From: Pseudomonadota bacterium
GTDB lineage: Bacteria > Pseudomonadota > Gammaproteobacteria > Xanthomonadales > Xanthomonadaceae
Direction of reading: 5' to 3'
NCBI GenBank assembly: GCA_963205495.1
Contig: CAUJIN010000080.1
Location: forward strand, 1-38,882
DNA: 38,882 bases
In this document: piece by piece, positions 18,446 to 26,446 of the stretch
How the letters are laid out: each line of letters starts with the position of its first letter
How positions within the stretch are numbered: the stretch's first letter is position 1
The notes under the pieces: generated by a model
What the model saw: only the letters and a program-made list of their open reading frames with translations
Database searches by the model: none
Told to the model about the DNA's origin: nothing
Made by a program: the position numbers and the translations under genes

Positions 18446-19200
18446 GCCGGCCGCACCGAAACTTCGGCGCTCGCGAAGCTGCGCGCCAGACCGTCGACCT
18501 CCACGCGCAGCAGGCCCTCGCCGTCGATGCCAAGGGCCAGCCCTTCCAGCCGCTGCGCACCCGACTCCACGCGCACGCGGCGCCCGCGCAACGCATCCAG
18601 CAGTGCCCAGCGATCCAGCCACGCCCCGATCCGTCCCGAGCGCACGGACTCGAAAACCTCGTCCCAGGCCAGGATGATGGCCGCCGCCAGGGTCTCCGGT
18701 TCTACACCGCCGCCCGCATCGAACAGATCCGAGCTGGGCTGCCCGATGCACGCGCGATCCTCGTCCCGCAGCCGCAGGTTGATGCCGATGCCCGCGACCA
18801 CGCCGCCGGGGCAGTTCTCCACCAGGATACCGCCCAGCTTGTCCCCGTCGAAAAGCAGGTCGTTGGGCCACTTCAGGCGCACGCCGTCCGCGCCGAGCCG
18901 GTGCAAGGCTTCGGCGGCTGCCACGCCGAGCGCCAGCGCCAGCGCGGGCGGCCAGCGCCCGCCCTTGGGCGAATGGGCCAGCATCGACAGTGCCAGCGAT
19001 GCGCCGGGTGGCGACTGCCAGGCGCGCCCTCGCCGCCCGCGCCCGGCGCGCTGGCAGTCGCTCAGCACCACGCTTCCATCCGGAAGGCTTGCGGCAGCCG
19101 CAAGCAGCGGCGCCTGGGTGGAATCCACCTCGCCCGCCACACTCAACCGCTCACCGCGCGCGAGCGGAAAAAAGGCGGCAATGCGTTCCGCATCCAGCAT
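18442..19200 (-). CDS. birA: Biotin-[acetyl-CoA-carboxylase] ligase without the DNA-binding domain
   Basis: Attaches biotin to the carrier domain of acetyl-CoA carboxylase. The 252-residue protein has the catalytic GRGRRGRAWQSPPGASL biotinyl-AMP loop, LKWPNDLLFDGDKLGGILVE and the C-terminal SH3-like domain. The N-terminal winged-helix domain of E. coli BirA is missing, so this is a monofunctional ligase and should not repress biotin genes. I chose the ATG at 19200 because family similarity begins there (LDAERIAAFFPL). A GTG at 19260 would add 20 residues with no ribosome binding site advantage. It is the first gene of birA-coaX-SPOR. Confidence 0.92.
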   Translation of the reverse strand: MLDAERIAAFFPLARGERLSVAGEVDSTQAPLLAAAASLPDGSVVLSDCQRAGRGRRGRAWQSPPGASLALSMLAHSPKGGRWPPALALALGVAAAEALHRLGADGVRLKWPNDLLFDGDKLGGILVENCPGGVVAGIGINLRLRDEDRACIGQPSSDLFDAGGGVEPETLAAAIILAWDEVFESVRSGRIGAWLDRWALLDALRGRRVRVESGAQRLEGLALGIDGEGLLRVEVDGLARSFASAEVSVRPA

Positions 19201-19368
19201 GGGGAAGGCCTGATCCACGAAATGGGCGCTCAAGGCCGGCCATGGTAGCGGGGCAACCACGTCACAGGAACGGCGAACAAAAACCGGCTACACTCGGCTT
19301 TCCGGCACCCGACCACGCCCCCGAGCGCGTTGGTGGCCCCGTCGATGCGACCCCACCGGACCTACGCC

Positions 19369-19647
19369 ATGATCTCCCGCCTGCTGCTGATCGGCCTTCT
19401 CCTGAGCCTGGGTTTCAACGCATACGCCGCAAGCGACTTCGCACGCGGAGCCAGCCGCGAGTCCGGCGCACCCTGCCCGTCCACGACCGCGCAGACCGAT
19501 CCCGCCGATGCACAGGCCGGCACCGCCGCGCCGCTCGCGACACCGCACGCCGATCCGGCACCGGCACCGCGCACCGGCAGCAACAGCGCTCCGCTGCCTC
19601 GCCCGGGCCTGCGCTGGCACTCTTTCCTGCCGGGCATGATGAAGTAA
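19369..19647 (+). CDS. Small secreted protein of unknown function
   Basis: A 92-residue protein with a clear signal peptide (MISRLLLIGLLLSLGFNAYAAS, cleavage near AYA-A), an Ala/Pro/Thr-rich low-complexity middle and a distinctive end, LRWHSFLPGMMK. The open frame extends 13 codons further upstream, but the signal peptide sets the ATG at 19369. It is divergent from birA. A weak TACACT (-10-like) lies about 80 bases upstream. I do not recognise a function; coding is supported by the signal peptide and by third-position GC bias. Confidence 0.65.
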   Translation: MISRLLLIGLLLSLGFNAYAASDFARGASRESGAPCPSTTAQTDPADAQAGTAAPLATPHADPAPAPRTGSNSAPLPRPGLRWHSFLPGMMK

Positions 19648-19753
19648 GCAGCGTCTTGCCTCTCCGGCCTGAACGGCGCGCAACCCGAACGCTTCCAGAC
19701 GCGAACCCCGCGTGGGGATCGCAGTCCAAGTCCGTGCTGGCGCAACATGGCCT

Positions 19754-19784
19754 GATGCGGAGTTCCACATCACTCCGCCGCATC
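19754..19784. other. Imperfect hairpin between the small secreted protein gene and mtfA
   Basis: GATGCGGAGT pairs with ACTCCGCCGCATC with a three-base bulge and an eight-base loop. No T-run follows. The rest of the 172-base interval holds nothing I can name. Confidence 0.3.
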
Positions 19785-19819
19785 CGGCCGCTGCTGCCAG
19801 CCGTCTCTAGGGCGCTTCC

Positions 19820-20581
19820 ATGAAATGGCTGACCCGATGGCTGGGCGGCCGGCCTCCGGCTCCGATCGACTCCGCACTCTGGCACGCCCAGGTTTCGCGC
19901 ATCGACGGAGCCGAGGCCCTTTCTCCCCCGGGAATGCGGCGCTGGCGCGAACTGACGGCGCGCTTTCTTTCCGACAAGGCCATCACCCCCGCTGCCGGCT
20001 GCGAGCTATCCGACGGCGACCGCCTGCTGGTCGCCATGCTGTGCTGTGCGCCGGTGCGTGATCTGGGCTACGAGTGGCTGCGCGGCTGGCACGAAGTGAT
20101 CGTGTATCCGGGCAGCTTTGGCGTGAGGCGCCAGCATCTGGACGAAGACACCGGCGTGCTGCACGAGTGGGATGACGAACTGGCGGGCGAATGCTGGGAA
20201 CAGGGGCCGGTGATCCTGTCGCTGGAAGACTGCGTGCAGGCTGCCGAGGCGCCGGAACCGGGCTATCAGGTCGTGGTGCACGAGATCGCGCACAAGCTCG
20301 ATTTGCTCGACGGTCGCCTCGACGGCGTGCCGCCGCTGCCCGACGCGGGCTGGCGCAGGCGCTGGATCGCAGACTTCCAGCACGCCTTCGACGCGCTGCA
20401 GCGCGAAGTGGACGTCGGGCGCGAGCCGCGGATCGACCCCTACGCCTGCGAGTCGCCCGACGAATTCTACGCGGTGGTTTCGGAATACCACTTCACCGAT
20501 CCGGAACTGCTTGCCGAGGCGATGCCCGAGGTGGCGGAGCACCTGGCGCGGTTCTACCACCCGCCCGGAACCGACTCCTGA
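19820..20581 (+). CDS. mtfA: MtfA-type zinc peptidase (M90 family)
   Basis: A 253-residue cytosolic protein of the MtfA/DUF980 family. E. coli MtfA is an aminopeptidase that binds and inactivates the glucose repressor Mlc. The zinc site HEIAH is at residues 144-148 (VVVHEIAHKLDLLDG), with a further conserved acidic segment SPDEFYAVVSEYHF near residue 205. The N-terminal WLGGRPPAPIDSALW and WHEVIVYPGSF are typical of the family. Whether an Mlc homologue exists here cannot be seen. It converges on phoQ with only 13 bases between the stops. Confidence 0.9.
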   Translation: MKWLTRWLGGRPPAPIDSALWHAQVSRIDGAEALSPPGMRRWRELTARFLSDKAITPAAGCELSDGDRLLVAMLCCAPVRDLGYEWLRGWHEVIVYPGSFGVRRQHLDEDTGVLHEWDDELAGECWEQGPVILSLEDCVQAAEAPEPGYQVVVHEIAHKLDLLDGRLDGVPPLPDAGWRRRWIADFQHAFDALQREVDVGREPRIDPYACESPDEFYAVVSEYHFTDPELLAEAMPEVAEHLARFYHPPGTDS

Positions 20582-20594
20582 GCCGTTCCCGAGC

Positions 20595-21968
20595 TCACAC
20601 CACCGGCGCGAACCGGACCACGAAGCTGGCCCCGCCCAGCTCGGCGGAACGCTCCACCGCCAGCTCGCCTCGATAGGCCTTCACCAGATCCTGCACGATG
20701 GCCAGGCCGATGCCGTGCCCGTGCACGCGCTCGTCGCCGCGCACGCCGCGCTGCAGCAGCCGCTCCACGTCCTCGGGCGCGATGCCGGGGCCATCATCCT
20801 CCACGGTGATGAGGATCGCGGCGCGGCGCTGGGGCGCGATCGTCATGGCGCGCACCGTCAGCAACACCCGGTGCCGCGCCCACTTGAAGGCGTTTTCCAG
20901 CAGATTGCCCAGAAGCTCCATCAGGTCACCGCGCTCGCCGTAGAAGCAGGCGTGATCGTCGACCTCGAACTCGCACAGGATGTTCTTGCCCGCGTACACC
21001 TTTTCCAGACTCTGCACGATCTCCTCGGCGCAGGGGCGGATCGGCAGCGGCGCGGCGAAGGTCTGGTGGCCGGAAGCGGCGGCGCGGGAAAGCTGGTAGG
21101 CCACGATCTGGTTCATGCGCGCCACCTGATCCTCCACCGCGGCCCGGATGTCGGCCTGCGAGTGGCCCGAATCCAGCTCGCTGCGCACCACCGCCAGCGG
21201 CGTCTTCAGGCTGTGCGCGAGGTCGCCCAGGATGTTGCGGTTGCGCGCGATCTGCTCTCGACCCACGTCGATGAGCGCGTTGAGGCTGTCGGTGAGCAGG
21301 GTCAGCTCCTGCGGATAGGAACCGCTCAGGCGCTCGCCTTCGCCCGCCGTCACCTTCTCCATCTCGCCCACCACCCGACGCAGCGGCGCAAGGCTCCAGC
21401 GCAGCACCAGGGTCTGCAGCGCCAGCAACAGCGCGCCGGCGGCACCGAGGTAGGCCCACAGGGCACGCCGGAAGGCGGAAACCTGCCGATCCATCGAGGC
21501 CGTGGTTTCGGCCACGTGCACGGTGACGTTGACGGCCTTGATGTCGCTGACTTCCCAGGCCATGCCCATGCTCTGGCGATAGAGCGTGCCGGCGGACGTT
21601 TCGATCGGGCCTTCGTAACGATCCTCGCCGGGCTTGAGCGCCTCGTCGAACGGCAGCTCGCGCCCCAGGGCCGATTCGGATTCCCAGCGGAAATCATCGG
21701 CGAGGATCGCCGCGTACAGCCCGCTGCCCACGCTCGACAGGCGCGCGTCGGGCGGATTCTCCGGCGGGATGATGTCGCCGTTGCGCAGAAGCTCGGTGCC
21801 GCGCATGTAGGCCCAGGCGTAGTTCTGCAGGCGCTGGCGCATGGTGTTGCCGGCCACCTCGACGAAGGCCTGATCCAGCGCATAGCCGGTCAGACCGAGA
21901 AAGGCGACCAGTCCGAGGCTGGCGGCCAGCAGCTGGCGCGCCTGGAGGGAGAGCGTGCGGCCGGCCAT
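20595..21968 (-). CDS. phoQ: PhoQ-like sensor histidine kinase
   Basis: Inner-membrane sensor kinase, partner of the response regulator just upstream. The 457-residue protein has transmembrane helices at about residues 13-33 and 169-190 around a periplasmic sensor domain (about 35-168). A HAMP segment follows, then the dimerisation domain with His252 in LAHSLKTPLAVV. The ATPase domain shows NLLENAFKWA, EDDGPGIA and GHGIGLAIV. The LAHSLKTPL form of the H-box is the PhoQ type. Acidic residues in the sensor domain fit cation or peptide sensing, but the ligand is inference. Its ATG is 12 bases after the phoP stop. Confidence 0.92.
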   Translation of the reverse strand: MAGRTLSLQARQLLAASLGLVAFLGLTGYALDQAFVEVAGNTMRQRLQNYAWAYMRGTELLRNGDIIPPENPPDARLSSVGSGLYAAILADDFRWESESALGRELPFDEALKPGEDRYEGPIETSAGTLYRQSMGMAWEVSDIKAVNVTVHVAETTASMDRQVSAFRRALWAYLGAAGALLLALQTLVLRWSLAPLRRVVGEMEKVTAGEGERLSGSYPQELTLLTDSLNALIDVGREQIARNRNILGDLAHSLKTPLAVVRSELDSGHSQADIRAAVEDQVARMNQIVAYQLSRAAASGHQTFAAPLPIRPCAEEIVQSLEKVYAGKNILCEFEVDDHACFYGERGDLMELLGNLLENAFKWARHRVLLTVRAMTIAPQRRAAILITVEDDGPGIAPEDVERLLQRGVRGDERVHGHGIGLAIVQDLVKAYRGELAVERSAELGGASFVVRFAPVV

Positions 21969-21980
21969 GACGGCCGAAAC

Positions 21981-22661
21981 TTACTCGGTGCGCGGGATCG
22001 CGAAACGGTAGCCGCGGCCGCGCACCGTCTCGATGGGCTTGAGCGTGCCCTCCGGGTCCAGCTTCTTGCGCAGGCGGCCGATGAACACCTCCAGCACGTT
22101 GGAATCGCGGTCGAAATCCTGCTGGTAGATGTGCTCGGTGAGGTCGGCCTTGGACACCAGCTCGCCGGCGTGCAGCATCAGGTATTCGAGCACCTTGTAC
22201 TCGTAGCTGGTGAGATCGACGCTGACGCCTTCGACGGTGACGGTCTGCGCCGCCAGGTCCAGCGTGATCGGACCGCAGTCGAGCGTCGGCTTGCTCCAGC
22301 CGGCGGCGCGGCGCAGCAGCGCGTTCAGACGCGCGAGCAGCTCCTCGACGTGGAAGGGTTTGACCAGATAGTCGTCGGCACCTGACTTCAGCCCCTCGAC
22401 CTTGTCCTGCCAGCTCGAACGCGCCGTGAGGATGAGGATCGGGAATTTCTTGCCTTCGCTGCGCAGGAGGCGCACCAGGTCCATGCCGGACATCCTGGGC
22501 AAGCCCAGGTCGATGATGCCCACGTCGAAGGGCACTTCGCGACCGAGGTAGATGCCTTCCTCGCCGTCGCTGGCGGCATCCACGGCGTAGCCTTCGCGCT
22601 TGAGGCGGGCGGCCAGCGTCTCGCGCAGGGGCGCCTCGTCCTCGACCAGAAGAATGCGCAT
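21981..22661 (-). CDS. phoP: PhoP-like OmpR-family response regulator
   Basis: DNA-binding regulator activated by the adjacent kinase. The 226-residue protein has a receiver domain with acidic pocket (VEDEA), phosphoryl acceptor Asp51 (IIDLGLP), the Thr of ILTARS and the Lys of YLVKPFH. A winged-helix effector domain follows (LTSYEYKVLEYLM, RDSNVLEVFIGRLRKKL, TVRGRGYRF). A strong AGGAG ribosome binding site precedes the ATG. The gene lies between a PepSY gene and phoQ on one strand, as an apparent three-gene operon. Confidence 0.94.
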   Translation of the reverse strand: MRILLVEDEAPLRETLAARLKREGYAVDAASDGEEGIYLGREVPFDVGIIDLGLPRMSGMDLVRLLRSEGKKFPILILTARSSWQDKVEGLKSGADDYLVKPFHVEELLARLNALLRRAAGWSKPTLDCGPITLDLAAQTVTVEGVSVDLTSYEYKVLEYLMLHAGELVSKADLTEHIYQQDFDRDSNVLEVFIGRLRKKLDPEGTLKPIETVRGRGYRFAIPRTE

Positions 22662-22781
22662 GCGTGTCTCCTTTCAGGGCGTTGAACATGCCGCAGGCGC
22701 GGCGTCACCGGCGCGAGTGTACCTGTCGCCTGCGAGGAAGAACACAAGTGCCGTCGGTCGGCGCCGGCGACAGCTCCCGGA

Positions 22782-23114
22782 TCAGCGTTCGTCGTCGCGC
22801 GCGCGTGGCGTGCGCAGCTCGCGCGGAAACTCCCTCGGCGGCGGCGGCTCGTGGCGCGACGGCGGCGGAGGCGCCAGATCGCGACGCGGATCATCCCACA
22901 TCACCCGCACGCGGCCTTCCGGGGTGTAGACCTTGATCCGGTTCAGCTCGCGCCCGCCGCGGTTGCGGCGCTCGGCCGATAGCACGCGGCCGCCGGTTTC
23001 CCGCTCCACGCGATTGACCGACGCCGGCAGGCCGTTGTCCTCCGAGGCGCGCGCCTCCGGCATCAGGACCACGCAGGCGGCGGCAACGGCGATGAGGAGA
23101 GCGTGTGAGGACAT
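22782..23114 (-). CDS. Small periplasmic PepSY-like protein upstream of phoPQ
   Basis: A 110-residue secreted protein. The signal peptide (SHALLIAVAAACVVLMPEARAS) is followed by one PepSY-like repeat (SVNRVERETGGRVLSAERR, then LNRIKVYTPEGRVRVMWDD). The tail is rich in Pro and Arg (about residues 78-110). PepSY repeats inhibit proteases or bind ligands in other proteins, and small PepSY proteins are often encoded beside two-component systems. It is the likely first gene of pepSY-phoP-phoQ, with 120 bases before phoP. I placed the start at the ATG at 23114, just before the signal peptide. An accessory role in PhoPQ sensing is inference. Confidence 0.8.
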   Translation of the reverse strand: MSSHALLIAVAAACVVLMPEARASEDNGLPASVNRVERETGGRVLSAERRNRGGRELNRIKVYTPEGRVRVMWDDPRRDLAPPPPSRHEPPPPREFPRELRTPRARDDER

Positions 23115-23227
23115 GGAAACTCGGTACTCCGGCCTGTGCGGGCAAACTGAGCGCCTGATGCCCGCAATGCAGGGCAGTCTGGTGCTCGGGCGGTGAATCC
23201 GGTCTGAACTTTTTAACGGTTTGCTTA

Positions 23228-23256
23228 CGCGGTGCCGAACAGCCGCCGGCACCGCG
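23228..23256 (-). terminator. Hairpin after ctlX
   Basis: Read leftward, a perfect 10-bp stem (CGCGGTGCCG / CGGCACCGCG) with a nine-base loop begins 13 bases after the ctlX stop. The bases that follow (TAAGCAAACC) are not a T-run, so termination may be partial. It separates the long bkd-ctlX gene run from pepSY-phoPQ. Confidence 0.5.
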
Positions 23257-23268
23257 CGCTCCGGCACC

Positions 23269-24150
23269 TCAGTAGATTTCCCCGACGCAGCAGCGCAGCG
23301 AGCCGCCGGCCTTCTCGATCTCGTCCAGCGCCACCGCCACCACTTCGAAGCCGCAGCGATCCAGCGCCTGCCGCGTCGCCGGGCGCAGCGCATCCGCCGC
23401 GCGTGCGCTCAGGAAGACGTGCCGCTCGGTCAGCGCGATGCAGTTGGCGACGAAGGCGTCCTTCTCCTCGCGCGAGATCAGGATCGCGCCCTCGCCGTAG
23501 CGCGCCGCGATCGCGCGTCCGACCTGTGGATCGGCGAATCCGTCGGGGCACAGCACCACCGCGCGCGAGGCCAGCACGCTCATCACCACGTTGCCGTGGT
23601 ACTCGCCCGGGGCCAGCCGGTAGTTCACCAGTTCGTCCAGCCCGAAGGCTTCGCGCATCGCCAGGGCACCGGCCTCGTCGCAGCGTTCCGACAGCCCGCA
23701 GTAGCCGATGCCGCGGCCGCGGTCGATCACCATCGAACCGGTCAGTTCGCACACTCCCGGCTGGCGGCGCAGGTCGGTTTCCGCATAGCCCAGCACCTGC
23801 GTGAAGAAGCCTCGGATATCGCGCCGCTCGGCCTCGGCCTGGCGCACCGGGTGGCACATGTGGCCCAGCACCAGCCGCCCGGGCACGGTGCCGAACACGT
23901 TGTTGGGAAAGACCGCATCGGGCGTGGCCTTGTCGCCGGCGAACACGATCGTCGGGAGGTGGCGCGCGAGCGTGCGGTGCAGGTCGCGGTGCTGCGCCAG
24001 CGCGCGATCGGGATCGACCCGCAGGGAGAGGTCCATGTAGGCGTTGTCGCTGGCCGACTGCGCGGCGAGCGAAAAGCCTTCGGGCGCGACCAGAAAGGCG
24101 GCCTTGGCGCAGGTGGGGGCGGAAACGGGGGGCAGGTGGGTCATGTTCAT
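23269..24150 (-). CDS. ctlX: Amidinotransferase/deiminase-fold hydrolase, CtlX-like
   Basis: A 293-residue member of the guanidine-modifying superfamily (arginine deiminase, DDAH). Key segments are TPDAVFPNNVFGT, LTGSMVIDRGRGIGYCGLSERCD, GEYHGNVVMSV (probable catalytic His) and the C-terminal GGSLRCCVGEIY, whose cysteine matches the nucleophile of the fold. The segments are closest to CtlX, which in Francisella hydrolyses citrulline to ornithine. An activity on another guanidino or ureido substrate is also possible. The ATG at 24150 overlaps the dusA stop (ATGA), with no clear ribosome binding site, so expression likely depends on coupling. Confidence 0.78.
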   Translation of the reverse strand: MNMTHLPPVSAPTCAKAAFLVAPEGFSLAAQSASDNAYMDLSLRVDPDRALAQHRDLHRTLARHLPTIVFAGDKATPDAVFPNNVFGTVPGRLVLGHMCHPVRQAEAERRDIRGFFTQVLGYAETDLRRQPGVCELTGSMVIDRGRGIGYCGLSERCDEAGALAMREAFGLDELVNYRLAPGEYHGNVVMSVLASRAVVLCPDGFADPQVGRAIAARYGEGAILISREEKDAFVANCIALTERHVFLSARAADALRPATRQALDRCGFEVVAVALDEIEKAGGSLRCCVGEIY

Positions 24151-25166
24151 GCGGCGTGGGGTAGTTCCTGCGTGGCGCGCAGGGCGCGTTCGATGAGTTC
24201 GACACCGGCCCCGGGGCGCGAGGACCCTTCGCTCAGGATCTGGCGAAACGCGCGCCCGCCGGGCTGGCCGTGGAACAGTCCGAGAATGTGCCGGGTCACG
24301 TGGCGCAGCGCCAGCCCTTGCTCGAGCTGCATCTCGACCCACGGCAGGAATGCGCGCAGGAGCTCGCCGCGCGCGCGCGCCGGTGCGCCCGTCAGCGCGG
24401 CATCCAACCGGTGCAGCAGGTGCGGGTCGTGGTAGGCCGCGCGCCCCAGCATCACGCCATCGACGTGTTCGAGCTGCGCCAGCGCCGCGTCCGCGTCCGC
24501 GATGCCGCCGTTGATCAGGATGCGAAGCCCGGGGCGCTCGCGCTTGAGCCGGTGGACGAGCCCGTGGCGCAGCGGCGGCACCTCGCGGTTCTCCTTCGGG
24601 CTCAGGCCCTGGAGCCAGGCCTTGCGCGCGTGCACCACGAAAGTGTCGCAGCCCGTCGCCGCCACGGTATCGATGAAATCCAGCAGGGTGTCGTATTCCT
24701 CCTGCTCGTCCACGCCGAGCCGGCACTTCACCGACACCGGCACGTCCACCGCCGCGCGCATCGCCGCCACGCACCCGGCCACCAGCGCCGGTTCGCGCAT
24801 CAGGCAGGCGCCGAAGCGCCCGGCCTGCACCCGGTCCGACGGGCAGCCGCAGTTGAGGTTGATCTCGTCATAGCCCCAGTCGGCCCCGATCCGCGCCGCC
24901 TGCGCCAGCGATCCCGGGTCGCTGCCACCCAGCTGCAGGGCGACCGGGTGCTCGATCGGATCAAACCCGAGCAGCCGCTCGCGGTCGCCGTGGATCACCG
25001 CGTGCGCGTGCACCATCTCCGTATAGAGCCGCGCGCCAGGCGCGAGCGTGCGGTGGAAGGCGCGGCACACGCGGTCCGTCCAGTCCATCATCGGGGCCAC
25101 GGAAAGCCGCCAGGACGAATCCGTCCGACCTTCGCGCTGCGGTGTGGATGGGAAATTCATCGACAT
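24147..25166 (-). CDS. dusA: tRNA-dihydrouridine synthase A
   Basis: Flavoenzyme that reduces uridine 20/20a in tRNA D-loops. The 339-residue protein has the FMN-barrel motifs LSVAPMMDWTDRVCR, YTEMVH, NLNCGCPSDRVQAGRFGACLM (catalytic Cys), HARKAWLQGLSPKENREVPPL (a DusA signature) and ILINGGIAD. It ends with the C-terminal helical domain. The start could be the ATG at 25166 or 25160; neither has a good ribosome binding site. The stop overlaps the ctlX start. Confidence 0.95.
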   Translation of the reverse strand: MSMNFPSTPQREGRTDSSWRLSVAPMMDWTDRVCRAFHRTLAPGARLYTEMVHAHAVIHGDRERLLGFDPIEHPVALQLGGSDPGSLAQAARIGADWGYDEINLNCGCPSDRVQAGRFGACLMREPALVAGCVAAMRAAVDVPVSVKCRLGVDEQEEYDTLLDFIDTVAATGCDTFVVHARKAWLQGLSPKENREVPPLRHGLVHRLKRERPGLRILINGGIADADAALAQLEHVDGVMLGRAAYHDPHLLHRLDAALTGAPARARGELLRAFLPWVEMQLEQGLALRHVTRHILGLFHGQPGGRAFRQILSEGSSRPGAGVELIERALRATQELPHAA

Positions 25167-25231
25167 CGGGCAAAAAGCAAAACCGGCATTGTCCGACAGG
25201 CGAGGGCGTCGAGTCGAATCGCGGAGCGCCT

Positions 25232-26446
25232 TCAGGATGCGAACCGGAGCAGCCGCTGCGCGTGGCAGGCGGCGACCCATTCCTCGTTGGTGGGTTCCAC
25301 CGCGACGCGGACGCGGCTGTAGGCGGAGGAGAGGACGGGGACGTTGGCGGCGTTGGCGTCCGCGTCGAGCGCGATGCCGAGGAAGGCGAGGTCGCGGCAG
25401 ACGCGTTCGCGTATGAAGTCGTTGTGCTCGCCCACGCCGGCGGTGAAGACCAGGAGGTCCAGTCCGCCGAGCACGGCGACCAGCGCGCCGATCTCGCGCA
25501 CGATGCGGCACACGTAGAGCGCCAGCGCGTGGCGCGCGCGTTCGCCGGTTTCGCCCGGATCGTCCTCGTGGCGCACCAGCACGCGCGGTTCGGCGGAAAT
25601 GCCGGAGACGCCGAGCAGGCCGGAGCGGTGGTACAGGAGATGCCCGACCTCTTCCAGCGAGAGCTTCTCGATTTCCATGAGATAGAGGATCGCGCCCGGG
25701 TCGATGGCGCCGGTGCGGGTGCCCATCATCAGGCCGTCGAGCGCGGAAAATCCCATGGTGGTGGCGACGCTCTTCAGCCCGCGCATGGCGCACAGGCTGG
25801 CGCCGCTGCCCAGATGGGCCACGACCGTACGCCCGCGCGCCAGATCGCCGTGACGCTCGGGCAAGACATGGGACATGTATTCGTAGGAGAGCCCGTGGAA
25901 GCCGTAGCGGCGCAGACCGCGATCCCAGCCCACCTCGCGCGGCAGCGGCAGCATCTGCTCCACGGCCGGAAGATCGTGGTGGAAGCCGGTATCGAAGCAG
26001 GCGACCTGCGGAACTTCGGGATGGCGCTCCAGCAGCAGGCTCATGGCCTTGAGCGGGAACGGCTGGTGCAGCGGAGCCAGCGGGATCAGATCGCGAAGTT
26101 CGGCGATCAGCGCGGCGTCCACGCGGGTCGGCGCGTGATACTTGCCGCCGCCGTGCACCACGCGGTGCACCACGGCCGCGACGGTGCGCCCGGCCAGGCG
26201 CGCCTCGATCCGCTCCAGGATCAGCCCCAGCGCGGCGGTATGCGGGTGTTCGGGGTCGAGCGTGACGGCGTGGGCGGCGACGCCGGTTTCGCCGAAATCC
26301 GGGCTCGGTCCGCCGATGCCCTGCACCTTGCCGTTCCACAGCGGCACGCGCGGCAGCGGCGCGGCGGCGGCGTCGAAAACCGCGAACTTGATGCTCGAAG
26401 AACCGCAGTTGAGGACGACGATCAGGGCATCGGAAGGCATGGGCAT
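25232..26446 (-). CDS. ackA: Acetate kinase family acyl kinase
   Basis: Transfers phosphate from an acyl phosphate to ADP, giving ATP and a carboxylic acid. The 404-residue protein has the ASKHA signatures NCGSSSIKF, ACFDTGFHHDL, YGFHGLSYEYMS, AHLGSGASLCA, GTRTGAIDPGA and FTAGVGEHNDFIRE. The sequence type is AckA rather than butyrate kinase, but its position after a keto-acid dehydrogenase and an acyltransferase makes branched acyl phosphates possible substrates. The ATG at 26446 shares one base with the upstream stop (TGATG), which indicates coupling. Confidence 0.94.
   Translation of the reverse strand: MPMPSDALIVVLNCGSSSIKFAVFDAAAAPLPRVPLWNGKVQGIGGPSPDFGETGVAAHAVTLDPEHPHTAALGLILERIEARLAGRTVAAVVHRVVHGGGKYHAPTRVDAALIAELRDLIPLAPLHQPFPLKAMSLLLERHPEVPQVACFDTGFHHDLPAVEQMLPLPREVGWDRGLRRYGFHGLSYEYMSHVLPERHGDLARGRTVVAHLGSGASLCAMRGLKSVATTMGFSALDGLMMGTRTGAIDPGAILYLMEIEKLSLEEVGHLLYHRSGLLGVSGISAEPRVLVRHEDDPGETGERARHALALYVCRIVREIGALVAVLGGLDLLVFTAGVGEHNDFIRERVCRDLAFLGIALDADANAANVPVLSSAYSRVRVAVEPTNEEWVAACHAQRLLRFAS

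Noticed and set aside
23204..23219. A PhoP-box-like GTTAA...GTTCA pair upstream of pepSY-phoPQ
   Set aside because: The two half-sites are eight bases apart from start to start, whereas PhoP boxes need eleven.
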